This document shows, one piece after another, positions 21,444 to 32,321 of a DNA stretch of 64,000 nt (the first letter of the stretch is position 1; each line of letters begins with the position of its first letter). Position numbers and translations under genes: made by a program. The notes beneath the pieces are model-generated. The model was given only the letters and a program-made list of their open reading frames with translations. It did not search any database and was not told where the DNA came from. The stretch is from contig JALGPY010000002.1 in assembly GCA_023055425.1 (NCBI GenBank), positions 157,305,345-157,369,344 of the forward strand. Direction: 5' to 3'. The DNA is from Linanthus parryae. Lineage: Eukaryota > Streptophyta > Magnoliopsida > Ericales > Polemoniaceae.

Positions 21444-23055
21444 TGATAACTCCTTAATAAGAATCATCCTATATACACTTTATATTGTTATTTGTGTGCG
21501 TTTCGGTGCAAAGTGACGAATTTCGGGCTTATTTGAGAAGAAAATGAGTTTTATGATGTTTTAGAGCTTAAACGTACAATCCGGGCGTTTCTTGAATAGT
21601 TTTACTTATGATTTGTATGATTTTGTCACATTTGATCTTCGCGGTAGTGTTCGTGTTGTGATTTACAGGAACATTGCATGAGGAGAGCAATTGGAGAGAA
21701 GAAACGAGCTTCGGAAGTCAAAGAGTACACAAGAGAAGCAAAGTTAGAGGAGCAAAAGTGACCATCCTTCACTATTTTGATGATATCTTGAGGTCTACAA
21801 AACCTGATGTAGTGAGACCTGTTCAAAATGAAATTAGACTCAAATATCTTTCCAACGGTAGGTCACAGAGCTCAATCAAAGTTCGGACGAGAAAGATATG
21901 GTCCGGCGAAGTTGACACAAAAACAAAGAAAAGCTGGTAAAGTTTCACTGGACCAGTGTGCACTCCTCTGGATGTATCTGGAGTTACGTATACCATTTTG
22001 GATCAAGATCTATGCCATTAGAAATTAGACATCCAGGGCTTTCCAATGATATAATATAGGCCCAAAACGGAGTCCGGATGAGGGAGAAAAGTCCCGCGCA
22101 AGATCAGCTTATGAAATCTGTCCGAGAAATTGCAAACTAGAGGGGCTGAATTGCAAAAAATTCGGCCAAAATACATTAAAAATCGTGCCCAGCCCTATAC
22201 ATGACGATTTTTAGGACCTAAAGGCAGAGAGGGCTGCTGGAGACAAGGAAGAACAAGTTGGAGGAAGGCTTGGAGCTTGGAGTTTGTCGTGAGAGCGAGG
22301 ATTCCATCGTTTGATCTCTCTATCTCTCTTGTTTTTGATGAATACTTGGAAATTCTTCATTGTATTCCCAACTATGAGTAGCTAAACTTTCTATTCGGGA
22401 TATCTCATAGGTAGCTAGGGTTTGAACTCCATGTTGGTGATTTATGGATCTTTTTCATGCTTTTAGCTTAATTGAATGTGTTTTTCTTAGCTATGCTTGA
22501 TTAATGTACTTAATTCTATCGTTTATATTGTTTGGGCTCTCAATAGGATGATTATAGGTAGAGGTTGTTAGAGGAATCAACATTCGCTACCCGGAAACTT
22601 GAATCAAGCACTAGCCGTATCTAGGGTTGAGGAATCTTGCTAGTTAGCTAGAACTAAGAGTAGACCACAACAACCTAATGCTTATTTGAACTTGAGTAGG
22701 CTAGAGGAATCAGGTACAAGAGTTTCAATATAGGCTTTGGTTGAGGAATCTACAAAGCATAGGTGCTCGTTTGGCTAAGTAAAAGACGCTCGTGTTACTT
22801 GAACATAAATCATAAGTGGTGTGAGATCCCTAGTGAACCCGAAGAGATATCCTGATACTTATCCCTCGTATTAGTCTAAATTTTAATAATTAGCTTGTTA
22901 TTTACTTTCTTAGATTAGTCAAACAATCTCTACTACTTGCCCACATTAAGTTAAGAATACTAATTGATTCACGACAAGTCCCTTGGGTTCGACTAACCCG
23001 GATTACTGGATATTACTACACGCGACAGCCGTACACTTGCGGTTGGATCGTGTCA
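21444..23055 (+). repeat. LTR1 of element N (1612 bp)
   Basis: Starts TGATAACTCC, ends GATCGTGTCA. It has an inverted repeat AAAAATCGT ... ACGATTTTT (22178-22213) and four spaced GAGGAATC words (22571, 22629, 22704, 22743). It differs from LTR2 and LTR3 at more than a dozen sites before 22526 and agrees with LTR2 after 22752. Its R/U5 part resembles element A's LTR (35340-35500 on the opposite strand). The 88-codon frame at 21674-21940 has no known family. Confidence 0.92.
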
Positions 23056-23061
23056 AGTTTT

Positions 23062-23079
23062 TGGCGCCGTTTCCGGGGA
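23062..23079 (+). other. primer-binding site, body 1 of element N
   Basis: TGGCGCCGTTTCCGGGGA, the tRNA-Asp site with one mismatch (T for G at position 11). Body 2 repeats it at 27693-27710. Element A carries the same variant at 34960-34943. Confidence 0.85.
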
Positions 23080-23209
23080 CTTCGGTTGAATTGATTAGGA
23101 TTATTAACTTCAGGGATTTTATCTTTCTGTCTTTATTTATTTATTTATTTATTTATTTGTTAATCTCATCGGCTCCCTAGAAAATTATTTTGCAGATAAC
23201 TTGGTGATC

Positions 23210-24151
23210 ATGTGGGGGCAGAATTATTATGGGAAATATACAGGCTATTCACCGTACTACTCATACGGAGATTTTTACACTCCTCCTCCTTGCAATCGAG
23301 AAGATGAGCATACGAAAGAAATATTGAAGCTCATGCTAGTAAAAAGGGACAAAATGGAGGACGGGCTGGATAGGATTGAGGAAACTGTCTTGCGTCATGG
23401 ACAACAACTTTCAGAACTTTCTCGTGCATATGCAGACAATGACAATGGGCCAATCAACATCATTCCTGACTTAGTTGAGGAGTGCGAAGAGGAAGACGCA
23501 GAACTCCCACAGATCTATGTTTATAATGCTGTCCATCATGAAGTAATAGATCCTCTGGTCGCTTCAGACTCAGATTCGGACTCAGATTGGGATGATATTG
23601 TGAAGCCTATACAACTTGTGCCTCGCATAATTCCGGATCCATGGCATGAATGGGAGAGTGTGGGCATCGCAAGCTTATGGCCCACTGAAGATATTTTCTT
23701 TGAGGAAGAAAGTCGTGAAGCTAAGGAATTACTGCATGGATATTTTTGCAAGGACATGTATCAAGAAGTTCCTCCGCCTAGTCCATATCTCTTGGACATC
23801 ATAAAATTGGGCGAATCGCACGAGGAAGAGAAAAGACCCCAATTTTACGCAATACATGACTTGCCACCCGTGATTCCGAGACAAGAGCTAGGGAAGGAAG
23901 CAGGAAAGTCAGAACTTATTGTTGAAGCCGTTCCACTTGAGATGCTATATTCAAATGGCCGATCCTCGACGACTGTAATTTTGAAGAATTGGAAGAAGAA
24001 GAAGAAGAGGAAAGGTAGAGTGAGGCATGTGGCGGCTAACAACTTATATTTCTTTGCACCATATGCATCTCATGAATGCTTACTTGAGAAGAGACAAAGG
24101 GAAAAGCGATGGTGGAAGAAGAAAAAGTGGAGAGAAAAGTCTCATGTCTGA
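23210..24151 (+). CDS. ORF of element N, copy 1 (313 codons), function unknown
   Basis: Starts at the ATG at 23210 (MWGQNYYGKYTGYSP); the frame opens earlier but without ATG. In order: a Tyr/Pro-rich start; a predicted coiled coil (about residues 30-65: KEILKLMLVKRDKMEDGLDR, then VLRHGQQLSEL) that resembles the helix after gag in A and B ([17 protein letters not shown]); an acidic part with EECEEEDAELP and a SDSDSDSDWDD run; a middle part with WHEWESVGIASLWP; and a very basic end (WKKKKKRKG, RQREKRWWKKKKWREK) that could bind nucleic acid or act as a nuclear signal. No zinc knuckle, protease, RT or integrase. Possibly a remodelled gag remnant; I do not recognise it. The second copy (27841) differs by one residue (Gln to Glu). 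Confidence 0.7.
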   Translation: MWGQNYYGKYTGYSPYYSYGDFYTPPPCNREDEHTKEILKLMLVKRDKMEDGLDRIEETVLRHGQQLSELSRAYADNDNGPINIIPDLVEECEEEDAELPQIYVYNAVHHEVIDPLVASDSDSDSDWDDIVKPIQLVPRIIPDPWHEWESVGIASLWPTEDIFFEEESREAKELLHGYFCKDMYQEVPPPSPYLLDIIKLGESHEEEKRPQFYAIHDLPPVIPRQELGKEAGKSELIVEAVPLEMLYSNGRSSTTVILKNWKKKKKRKGRVRHVAANNLYFFAPYASHECLLEKRQREKRWWKKKKWREKSHV

Positions 24152-24152
24152 G

Positions 24153-24332
24153 GTAACTGGGTCGGGTCGTCGACCTTAAATCACAAGGCGCTTGTTGGGA
24201 GGCAACCCAACCTATTTATTTGCATTAGATTAGGGAGTTAGTTTTTAATACAGTTGCGTGTGTTTTGTTTATTTATTTTGGAGAGATTAGAGAGAGGGAC
24301 TAATGATGTTTTCTAGTGACATATTTGAGCAG
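24153..24332 (+). promoter_or_regulatory. conserved post-pol block, candidate 180-nt intron, element N body 1
   Basis: One base after the ORF stop: GAG|GTAACTGGGTCGGGTCG, the conserved run through GTTGGGAGGCAACCCAAC, a purine-rich GAGAGATTAGAGAGAGGG, the branch-like ACTAAT (24298-24303), and TTGAGCAG|G at 24332. Repeated in body 2 at 28784-28963. N has no pol, so the block is kept for its own sake. Confidence 0.5.
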
Positions 24333-24345
24333 GAAATGGGAGAAT

Positions 24346-24470
24346 CTACCCCGGTGTGCCATGGCACACATGACCGTCATAGGGGCTCGTGTATGCGAGT
24401 TGGGGATTCTCCAAGACACAGATTTTAGCAGAGGAGGGCAGTCTACCCCGGTGTGCGAGAACACACTGAC
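24346..24470 (+). repeat. pair of CTACCCCGGTGTGC palindromes, element N body 1
   Basis: Two diverged units about 97 bp apart, each with CTACCCCGGTGTGC followed by its reverse arm: GTGTGCCATGGCACAC at 24354-24369 and GTGTGCGAGAACACAC at 24451-24466. Body 2 repeats them at 28985-29000 and 29082-29097. Element F has the same pair at 58655 and 58744. Confidence 0.65.
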
Positions 24471-24663
24471 CGTTGGGAGCATGGTGGCGCCACTACTGTG
24501 CTTGGGGACTGCTTGGTGCGATTTCGTCCCCACCCTTGAGGTGGTTGTGAGTATCTTTTCTTTTGCTGAATTACGTGTTTATTTTATTTAATATATGTCA
24601 TGCTCAATCTCATCTACTTGCCTACGCATTTGATTGCTGAGTTCTCTACATGATCTCTAAATT

Positions 24664-24697
24664 CGTTGAGAACAACGAAGTATTCAGTGTGGGGGTG
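24664..24697 (+). other. stem-loop plus internal polypurine tract, element N body 1
   Basis: CGTTGAGAACAACG (24664-24677), then GTGTGGGGGTG (24687-24697). Same pair as in B and F; in body 2 at 29295-29328. Confidence 0.6.
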
Positions 24698-26041
24698 ATT
24701 TAACTGTCTACTAGCCAATTGTGTCTTGCATAGCCAGTTACATGTAGGATGTGTTTAGATTGTATTGTGAGTCAGTTGTGGTTTTTGTTATGTTTTTTAC
24801 TTATATTGTCGTATTGTGTAGTGTAGTTTACATACTGTTTTCACTTTTACATAATTGAGTATACCCACCAAAAAGTTGAGTTGTGTTGTGTCAATTTTTT
24901 CATGTCAAAGCCTTGCATATAGAGGTAGGATATTAAAAAAAAAATACAAAAAATTAAAAAAAAAAAGAGAAAATCCATAAAAAAATTAAAGATTTAAAAA
25001 TTTGAGAAAAGGCAATTGAGGATCTTGAAACTGAAGAGAGCTTAGTGAATGAATCCTTTTGATCAGTAGGAAGTGCCGTAGTAAGGAAATTTTTATTCTT
25101 TAATATTTTGTGTAGAGGTTTCACTAAGGATGTCCCGGGAATTTTTGGAAGTTGTGAAAGAATGACATGAAAAAGTATACCTAAGTTTCCTATAGTGTGC
25201 TAATTAGATTGAGTTTTGCTTGTAGCTGAATATTCTGTTTTCAAGTGGAAACTTGTGGTCTCTTGTTGATCTGGGGTGGACCTTCGTGTAGAGTTGGTTT
25301 CATGTGGTACGGTTGCCTCAGCCTAAGTGAAGTTGAGGGGCGTACACCACCATCCCTTACGGTGGTCACAAGAGTTAACCGAAAAAGCCCACGCTCTTTA
25401 TGCTCTACTTCACGGTTGTAAAAACAGAGGAGGAAAGAAAAGAAAATGAGAAAATCTGAAAAAAAAAAAAATTGTGCTTCAAGGAGAAACAACCTAATGT
25501 GCTTCCGGTCACACGGAAAATTTGGATTCCATCCAAGTAGAGTTAGAGAGGAAAACTAGAGTCAAGCCTTATTTCACAGGAGTTGTGACTCCCTTCACCG
25601 GGACAATTTGCAGTCAAAAGCAATAAAGGCTAAGAGGGTCTGAAAACCTCAGATGATTCGTCGAAGAAATGCTACAGTGAAATCTGATCTGAATTAGACG
25701 CCATGAAGCTTAGGACGTGCTTGTGTCTTGGTTTGAATCGGTGGAGGAAAGGGGACGCCATAGTGAGCTTTTGCACTGAATAAAATTTTTATTTCAAATT
25801 CTTGCTACGTGTATATGAAATTCAAAAAGGATTAGTGAGAGCTTGATGATTTTCAGTTGATGAGAGGGAGATTGCCTATTCTTCCAAAAAAAAACAAAAT
25901 TTATTTCGTGTTTAAATATTTGCTTTAAGATCGAGTCTAGATTTGCATTGCATCATCTTGCTGCATGGTTGTTTTGAGAGTCGTGTTTGAGTCATTTGTG
26001 TCTCATTGGCTAGTACGCAGATAGATGCAGTAGATGAGACT
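24698..26041 (+). other. 3' non-coding region, element N body 1
   Basis: No credible ORF. It holds A-rich tracts (24934-24990, 25458-25471) and a hairpin-forming ACCACC ... GGTGGT segment (about 25347-25366) that aligns with the ACCACCGTC ... GGTAGTC island of element F at 59450-59470. Body 2 repeats the stretch at 29329-30676. Confidence 0.6.
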
Positions 26042-26076
26042 TTGCTCGGGACGCGCAAATGGCAAGTGTGGGGGTA
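26042..26076 (+). other. hairpin and 3' polypurine tract, element N body 1
   Basis: TTTGCTCGGGACGCGCAAA (26041-26059), then GTGTGGGGGTA (26066-26076), two bases before LTR2. Body 2 repeats it at 30677-30711. The tract still ends in TATT before the TG of the LTR, as in F. Confidence 0.75.
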
Positions 26077-26078
26077 TT

Positions 26079-27686
26079 TGATAACTCCTTAATAAGAATC
26101 ATCCTATATACACTTTATATTGTTATTTGTGTGCGTTTCGGTGCAAAGTGACGAATTTCGGGCTTATTTGAGAAGAAAATGAGTTTTATGATGTTTTAGA
26201 GCTTAAACGTACAATCCGGGCGTTTCTTGAATAGTTTTACTTATGATTTGTATGATTTTGTCACATTTGATCTTCGCGGTAGTGTTCGTGTTGTGATTTA
26301 CAGGAACATTGCATGAGGAGAGCAATTGGAGAGAAGAAACGAGCTTCGGAAGTCAAAGAGTACACAAGAGAAGCAAAGTTAGAGGAGCAAAAGTGACCAT
26401 CCTTCACTATTTTGATGATATCTTGAGGTCTACAAAACCTGCTATAGTGAGACCTATTCAAAATGAAAGTAGACTCAAATATCTTTCCAACGGTAGGTCA
26501 CGGAGCTCAATCAAAGTTCGGACGAGAAAGATATGGTCCGGCGCAGTTGACACAAAAACGAAGAAAAGCTGGTAAAGTTTCACTGGACCAGTGTGCACTC
26601 CTCTGGATGTATCTAGAGTTACGTATACCATTTTGGATCAAGACCTATGCCATTAGAAATTAGACATCCAGGGCTTTCCAACGATATAAGATAGGCCCAA
26701 AACGGAGTCCGGATGAGGGAGAAAAGGCCCGCGCAAGATCAGCTTATGAAATCTGTCCGAGAATTGCAAACTAGAGGGGCTGAATTGCAAATTCGGCCAA
26801 AATACATTAAAAATCGTGCCCAGCCCTATACATGACGATTTTTAGGACCTAAAGGCAGAGAGGGCTGCTGGAGACAAGGAAGAACAAGTTGGAGGAAGGC
26901 TTGCAGCTTGGAGTTCGTCGTGAGAGCGAGGATTCCATCGTTTGATCTCTCTATCTCTCTTGTTTTTGATGAATACTTGGAAATTCTTCGTTGTATTCCC
27001 AACTATGAGTAGCTAAACTTTCTATTTGGGATATCTCATAGGTAGCTAGGGTTTGAACTCCATGTTGGTGATTTATGGATCTTTTTCATGCTTTTAGCTT
27101 AATTGAATGTGTTTTTCTTAGCTATGCTTGATTAATGTACTTAATTCTATCGTTTCTATTGTTTGGGCTCTCAATAGGATGATTATAGGTAGAGGTTGTT
27201 AGAGGAATCAACATTCGCTACCCGGAAACTTGAATCAAGCACTAGCCGTATCTAGGGTTGAGGAATCTTGCTAGTTAGCTAGAACTAAGAGTAGACCACA
27301 ACAACCTAATGCTTATTTGAACTTGAGTAGGCTAGAGGAATCAGGTACAAGAGTTTCAATATAGGCTTTGGTTGAGGAATCTACAAAGCATAGGTGCTCG
27401 TTTGGCTAAGTAAAAGACGCTCGTGTTACTTGAACATAAATCATAAGTGGTGTGAGATCCCTAGTGAACCCGAAGAGATATCCTGATACTTATCCCTCGT
27501 ATTAGTCTAAATTTTAATAATTAGCTTGTTATTTACTTTCTTAGATTAGTCAAACAATCTCTACTACTTGCCCACATTAAGTTAAGAATACTAATTGATT
27601 CACGACAAGTCCCTTGGGTTCGACTAACCCGGATTACTGGATATTACTACACGCGACAGCCGTACACTTGCGGTTGGATCGTGTCA
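26079..27686 (+). repeat. LTR2 of element N (1608 bp), recombinant middle LTR
   Basis: Serves as 3' LTR for body 1 and 5' LTR for body 2. Up to 27156 it carries the bases of LTR3 (for example GCTATAG, GAAAGTAG, CGTTTCTATT); from 27383 on it carries those of LTR1 (ATCTACAAAG, GATTACTGG, CAGCCG, GGATCG). The crossover lies between these points. Confidence 0.92.
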
Positions 27687-27840
27687 AGTTTTTGGCGCCG
27701 TTTCCGGGGACTTCGGTTGAATTGATTAGGATTATTAACTTCAGGGATTTTATCTTTCTGTCTTTATTTATTTATTTATTTATTTATTTGTTAATCTCAT
27801 CGGCTCCCTAGAAAATTATTTTGCAGATAACTTGGTGATC

Positions 27841-28782
27841 ATGTGGGGGCAGAATTATTATGGGAAATATACAGGCTATTCACCGTACTACTCATACGGA
27901 GATTTTTACACTCCTCCTCCTTGCAATCGAGAAGATGAGCATACGAAAGAAATATTGAAGCTCATGCTAGTAAAAAGGGACAAAATGGAGGACGGGCTGG
28001 ATAGGATTGAGGAAACTGTCTTGCGTCATGGACAACAACTTTCAGAACTTTCTCGTGCATATGCAGACAATGACAATGGGCCAATCAACATCATTCCTGA
28101 CTTAGTTGAGGAGTGCGAAGAGGAAGACGCAGAACTCCCAGAGATCTATGTTTATAATGCTGTCCATCATGAAGTAATAGATCCTCTGGTCGCTTCAGAC
28201 TCAGATTCGGACTCAGATTGGGATGATATTGTGAAGCCTATACAACTTGTGCCTCGCATAATTCCGGATCCATGGCATGAATGGGAGAGTGTGGGCATCG
28301 CAAGCTTATGGCCCACTGAAGATATTTTCTTTGAGGAAGAAAGTCGTGAAGCTAAGGAATTACTGCATGGATATTTTTGCAAGGACATGTATCAAGAAGT
28401 TCCTCCGCCTAGTCCATATCTCTTGGACATCATAAAATTGGGCGAATCGCACGAGGAAGAGAAAAGACCCCAATTTTACGCAATACATGACTTGCCACCC
28501 GTGATTCCGAGACAAGAGCTAGGGAAGGAAGCAGGAAAGTCAGAACTTATTGTTGAAGCCGTTCCACTTGAGATGCTATATTCAAATGGCCGATCCTCGA
28601 CGACTGTAATTTTGAAGAATTGGAAGAAGAAGAAGAAGAGGAAAGGTAGAGTGAGGCATGTGGCGGCTAACAACTTATATTTCTTTGCACCATATGCATC
28701 TCATGAATGCTTACTTGAGAAGAGACAAAGGGAAAAGCGATGGTGGAAGAAGAAAAAGTGGAGAGAAAAGTCTCATGTCTGA
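27841..28782 (+). CDS. ORF of element N, copy 2 (313 codons), function unknown
   Basis: Second copy of the ORF at 23210, offset by 4631, starting at the ATG at 27841. The only protein difference I see is AELPEIYVY here against AELPQIYVY in copy 1. Both are open and intact. Two intact copies from a recent duplication do not themselves prove selection. See copy 1 for the domain layout. Confidence 0.7.
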   Translation: MWGQNYYGKYTGYSPYYSYGDFYTPPPCNREDEHTKEILKLMLVKRDKMEDGLDRIEETVLRHGQQLSELSRAYADNDNGPINIIPDLVEECEEEDAELPEIYVYNAVHHEVIDPLVASDSDSDSDWDDIVKPIQLVPRIIPDPWHEWESVGIASLWPTEDIFFEEESREAKELLHGYFCKDMYQEVPPPSPYLLDIIKLGESHEEEKRPQFYAIHDLPPVIPRQELGKEAGKSELIVEAVPLEMLYSNGRSSTTVILKNWKKKKKRKGRVRHVAANNLYFFAPYASHECLLEKRQREKRWWKKKKWREKSHV

Positions 28783-30713
28783 GGTAACTGGGTCGGGTCG
28801 TCGACCTTAAATCACAAGGCGCTTGTTGGGAGGCAACCCAACCTATTTATTTGCATTAGATTAGGGAGTTAGTTTTTAATACAGTTGCGTGTGTTTTGTT
28901 TATTTATTTTGGAGAGATTAGAGAGAGGGACTAATGATGTTTTCTAGTGACATATTTGAGCAGGAAATGGGAGAATCTACCCCGGTGTGCCATGGCACAC
29001 ATGACCGTCATAGGGGCTCGTGTATGCGAGTTGGGGATTCTCCAAGACACAGATTTTAGCAGAGGAGGGCAGTCTACCCCGGTGTGCGAGAACACACTGA
29101 CCGTTGGGAGCATGGTGGCGCCACTACTGTGCTTGGGGACTGCTTGGTGCGATTTCGTCCCCACCCTTGAGGTGGTTGTGAGTATCTTTTCTTTTGCTGA
29201 ATTACGTGTTTATTTTATTTAATATATGTCATGCTCAATCTCATCTACTTGCCTACGCATTTGATTGCTGAGTTCTCTACATGATCTCTAAATTCGTTGA
29301 GAACAACGAAGTATTCAGTGTGGGGGTGATTTAACTGTCTACTAGCCAATTGTGTCTTGCATAGCCAGTTACATGTAGGATGTGTTTAGATTGTATTGTG
29401 AGTCAGTTGTGGTTTTTGTTATGTTTTTTACTTATATTGTCGTATTGTGTAGTGTAGTTTACATACTGTTTTCACTTTTACATAATTGAGTATACCCACC
29501 AAAAAGTTGAGTTGTGTTGTGTCAATTTTTTCATGTCAAAGCCTTGCATATAGAGGTAGGATATTAAAAAAAAAATACAAAAAATTAAAAAAAAAAAAGA
29601 GAAAATCCATAAAAAAATTAAAGATTTAAAAATTTGAGAAAAGGCAATTGAGGATCTTGAAACTGAAGAGAGCTTAGTGAATGAATCCTTTTGATCAGTA
29701 GGAAGTGCCGTAGTAAGGAAATTTTTATTCTTTAATATTTTGTGTAGAGGTTTCACTAAGGATGTCCCGGGAATTTTTGGAAGTTGTGAAAGAATGACAT
29801 GAAAAAGTATACCTAAGTTTCCTATAGTGTGCTAATTAGATTGAGTTTTGCTTGTAGCTGAATATTCTGTTTTCAAGTGGAAACTTGTGGTCTCTTGTTG
29901 ATCTGGGGTGGACCTTCGTGTAGAGTTGGTTTCATGTGGTACGGTTGCCTCAGCCTAAGTGAAGTTGAGGGGCGTACACCACCATCCCTTACGGTGGTCA
30001 CAAGAGTTAACCGAAAAAGCCCACGCTCTTTATGCTCTACTTCACGGTTGTAAAAACAGAGGAGGAAAGAAAAGAAAATGAGAAAATCTGAAAAAAAAAA
30101 AAAAAATTGTGCTTCAAGGAGAAACAACCTAATGTGCTTCCGGTCACACGGAAAATTTGGATTCCATCCAAGTAGAGTTAGAGAGGAAAACTAGAGTCAA
30201 GCCTTATTTCACAGGAGTTGTGACTCCCTTCACCGGGACAATTTGCAGTCAAAAGCAATAAAGGCTAAGAGGGTCTGAAAACCTCAGATGATTCGTCGAA
30301 GAAATGCTACAGTGAAATCTGATCTGAATTAGACGCCATGAAGCTTAGGACGTGCTTGTGTCTTGGTTTGAATCGGTGGAGGAAAGGGGACGCCATAGTG
30401 AGCTTTTGCACTGAATAAAATTTTTATTTCAAATTCTTGCTACGTGTATATGAAATTCAAAAAGGATTAGTGAGAGCTTGATGATTTTCAGTTGATGAGA
30501 GGGAGATTGCCTATTCTTCCAAAAAAAAACAAAATTTATTTCGTGTTTAAATATTTGCTTTAAGATCGAGTCTAGATTTGCATTGCATCATCTTGCTGCA
30601 TGGTTGTTTTGAGAGTCGTGTTTGAGTCATTTGTGTCTCATTGGCTAGTACGCAGATAGATGCAGTAGATGAGACTTTGCTCGGGACGCGCAAATGGCAA
30701 GTGTGGGGGTATT
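28783..30713 (+). other. non-coding 3' region of element N, body 2
   Basis: Repeats body 1: candidate intron 28784-28963, palindrome pair 28985 and 29082, stem-loop with internal PPT 29295-29328, A-rich tracts one to a few bases longer than in body 1, hairpin and PPT ending at 30711. Apart from homopolymer length, I noticed no difference from body 1. Confidence 0.75.
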
Positions 30714-32321
30714 TGATAACTCCTTAATAAGAATCATCCTATATACACTTTATATTGTTATTTGTGTGCGTTTCGGTGCAAAGTGACGAATTTCGGGCTT
30801 ATTTGAGAAGAAAATGAGTTTTATGATGTTTTAGAGCTTAAACGTACAATCCGGGCGTTTCTTGAATAGTTTTACTTATGATTTGTATGATTTTGTCACA
30901 TTTGATCTTCGCGGTAGTGTTCGTGTTGTGATTTACAGGAACATTGCATGAGGAGAGCAATTGGAGAGAAGAAACGAGCTTCGGAAGTCAAAGAGTACAC
31001 AAGAGAAGCAAAGTTAGAGGAGCAAAAGTGACCATCCTTCACTATTTTGATGATATCTTGAGGTCTACAAAACCTGCTATAGTGAGACCTATTCAAAATG
31101 AAAGTAGACTCAAATATCTTTCCAACGGTAGGTCACGGAGCTCAATCAAAGTTCGGACGAGAAAGATATGGTCCGGCGCAGTTGACACAAAAACGAAGAA
31201 AAGCTGGTAAAGTTTCACTGGACCAGTGTGCACTCCTCTGGATGTATCTAGAGTTACGTATACCATTTTGGATCAAGACCTATGCCATTAGAAATTAGAC
31301 ATCCAGGGCTTTCCAACGATATAAGATAGGCCCAAAACGGAGTCCGGATGAGGGAGAAAAGGCCCGCGCAAGATCAGCTTATGAAATCTGTCCGAGAATT
31401 GCAAACTAGAGGGGCTGAATTGCAAATTCGGCCAAAATACATTAAAAATCGTGCCCAGCCCTATACATGACGATTTTTAGGACCTAAAGGCAGAGAGGGC
31501 TGCTGGAGACAAGGAAGAACAAGTTGGAGGAAGGCTTGCAGCTTGGAGTTCGTCGTGAGAGCGAGGATTCCATCGTTTGATCTCTCTATCTCTCTTGTTT
31601 TTGATGAATACTTGGAAATTCTTCGTTGTATTCCCAACTATGAGTAGCTAAACTTTCTATTTGGGATATCTCATAGGTAGCTAGGGTTTGAACTCCATGT
31701 TGGTGATTTATGGATCTTTTTCATGCTTTTAGCTTAATTGAATGTGTTTTTCTTAGCTATGCTTGATTAATGTACTTAATTCTATCGTTTCTATTGTTTG
31801 GGCTCTCAATAGGATGATTATAGGTAGAGGTTGTTAGAGGAATCAACATTCGCTACCCGGAAACTTGAATCAAGCACTAGCCGTATCTAGGGTTGAGGAA
31901 TCTTGCTAGTTAGCTAGAACTAAGAGTAGACCACAACAACCTAATGCTTATTTGAACTTGAGTAGGCTAGAGGAATCAGGTACAAGAGTTTCAATATAGG
32001 CTTTGGTTGAGGAATCTTCAAAGCATAGGTGCTCGTTTGGCTAAGTAAAAGACGCTCGTGTTACTTGAACATAAATCATAAGTGGTGTGAGATCCCTAGT
32101 GAACCCGAAGAGATATCCTGATACTTATCCCTCGTATTAGTCTAAATTTTAATAATTAGCTTGTTATTTACTTTCTTAGATTAGTCAAACAATCTCTACT
32201 ACTTGCCCACATTAAGTTAAGAATACTAATTGATTCACGACAAGTCCCTTGGGTTCGACTAACCCGGATTACCGGATATTACTACACGCGACAGCTGTAC
32301 ACTTGCGGTTGGGTAGTGTCA
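30714..32321 (+). repeat. LTR3 of element N (1608 bp)
   Basis: Starts TGATAACTCC and ends GGTAGTGTCA against GATCGTGTCA in the others. It is followed by the GTTGG duplication. Private bases: TCTTCAAAG (T at 32018), GATTACCGG, CAGCTG and GGGTAG near the end. Confidence 0.92.

Larger units (their letters stand above)
21444..32321 (+). mobile_element. element N: non-autonomous Athila-related retrotransposon in tandem form, LTR-body-LTR-body-LTR
   Basis: Three LTRs (21444-23055, 26079-27686, 30714-32321) share two bodies of 3.02 kb. The whole array is flanked by one 5-bp duplication, GTTGG (21439-21443 and 32322-32326), so a single insertion later became tandem. Each body holds a PBS, one 313-codon ORF, the conserved post-pol block, an internal PPT and a 3' PPT, with no protease, RT or integrase. 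LTR2 matches LTR3 in its first two thirds and LTR1 in its last third, the signature of unequal recombination between the outer LTRs. Confidence 0.92.

Noticed and set aside
21674..21940. An 88-codon ORF kept in all three LTRs of N
   Set aside because: Its repetition is due to LTR duplication, it has no known domain, and it spans LTR sequence that differs among the copies at non-silent sites.
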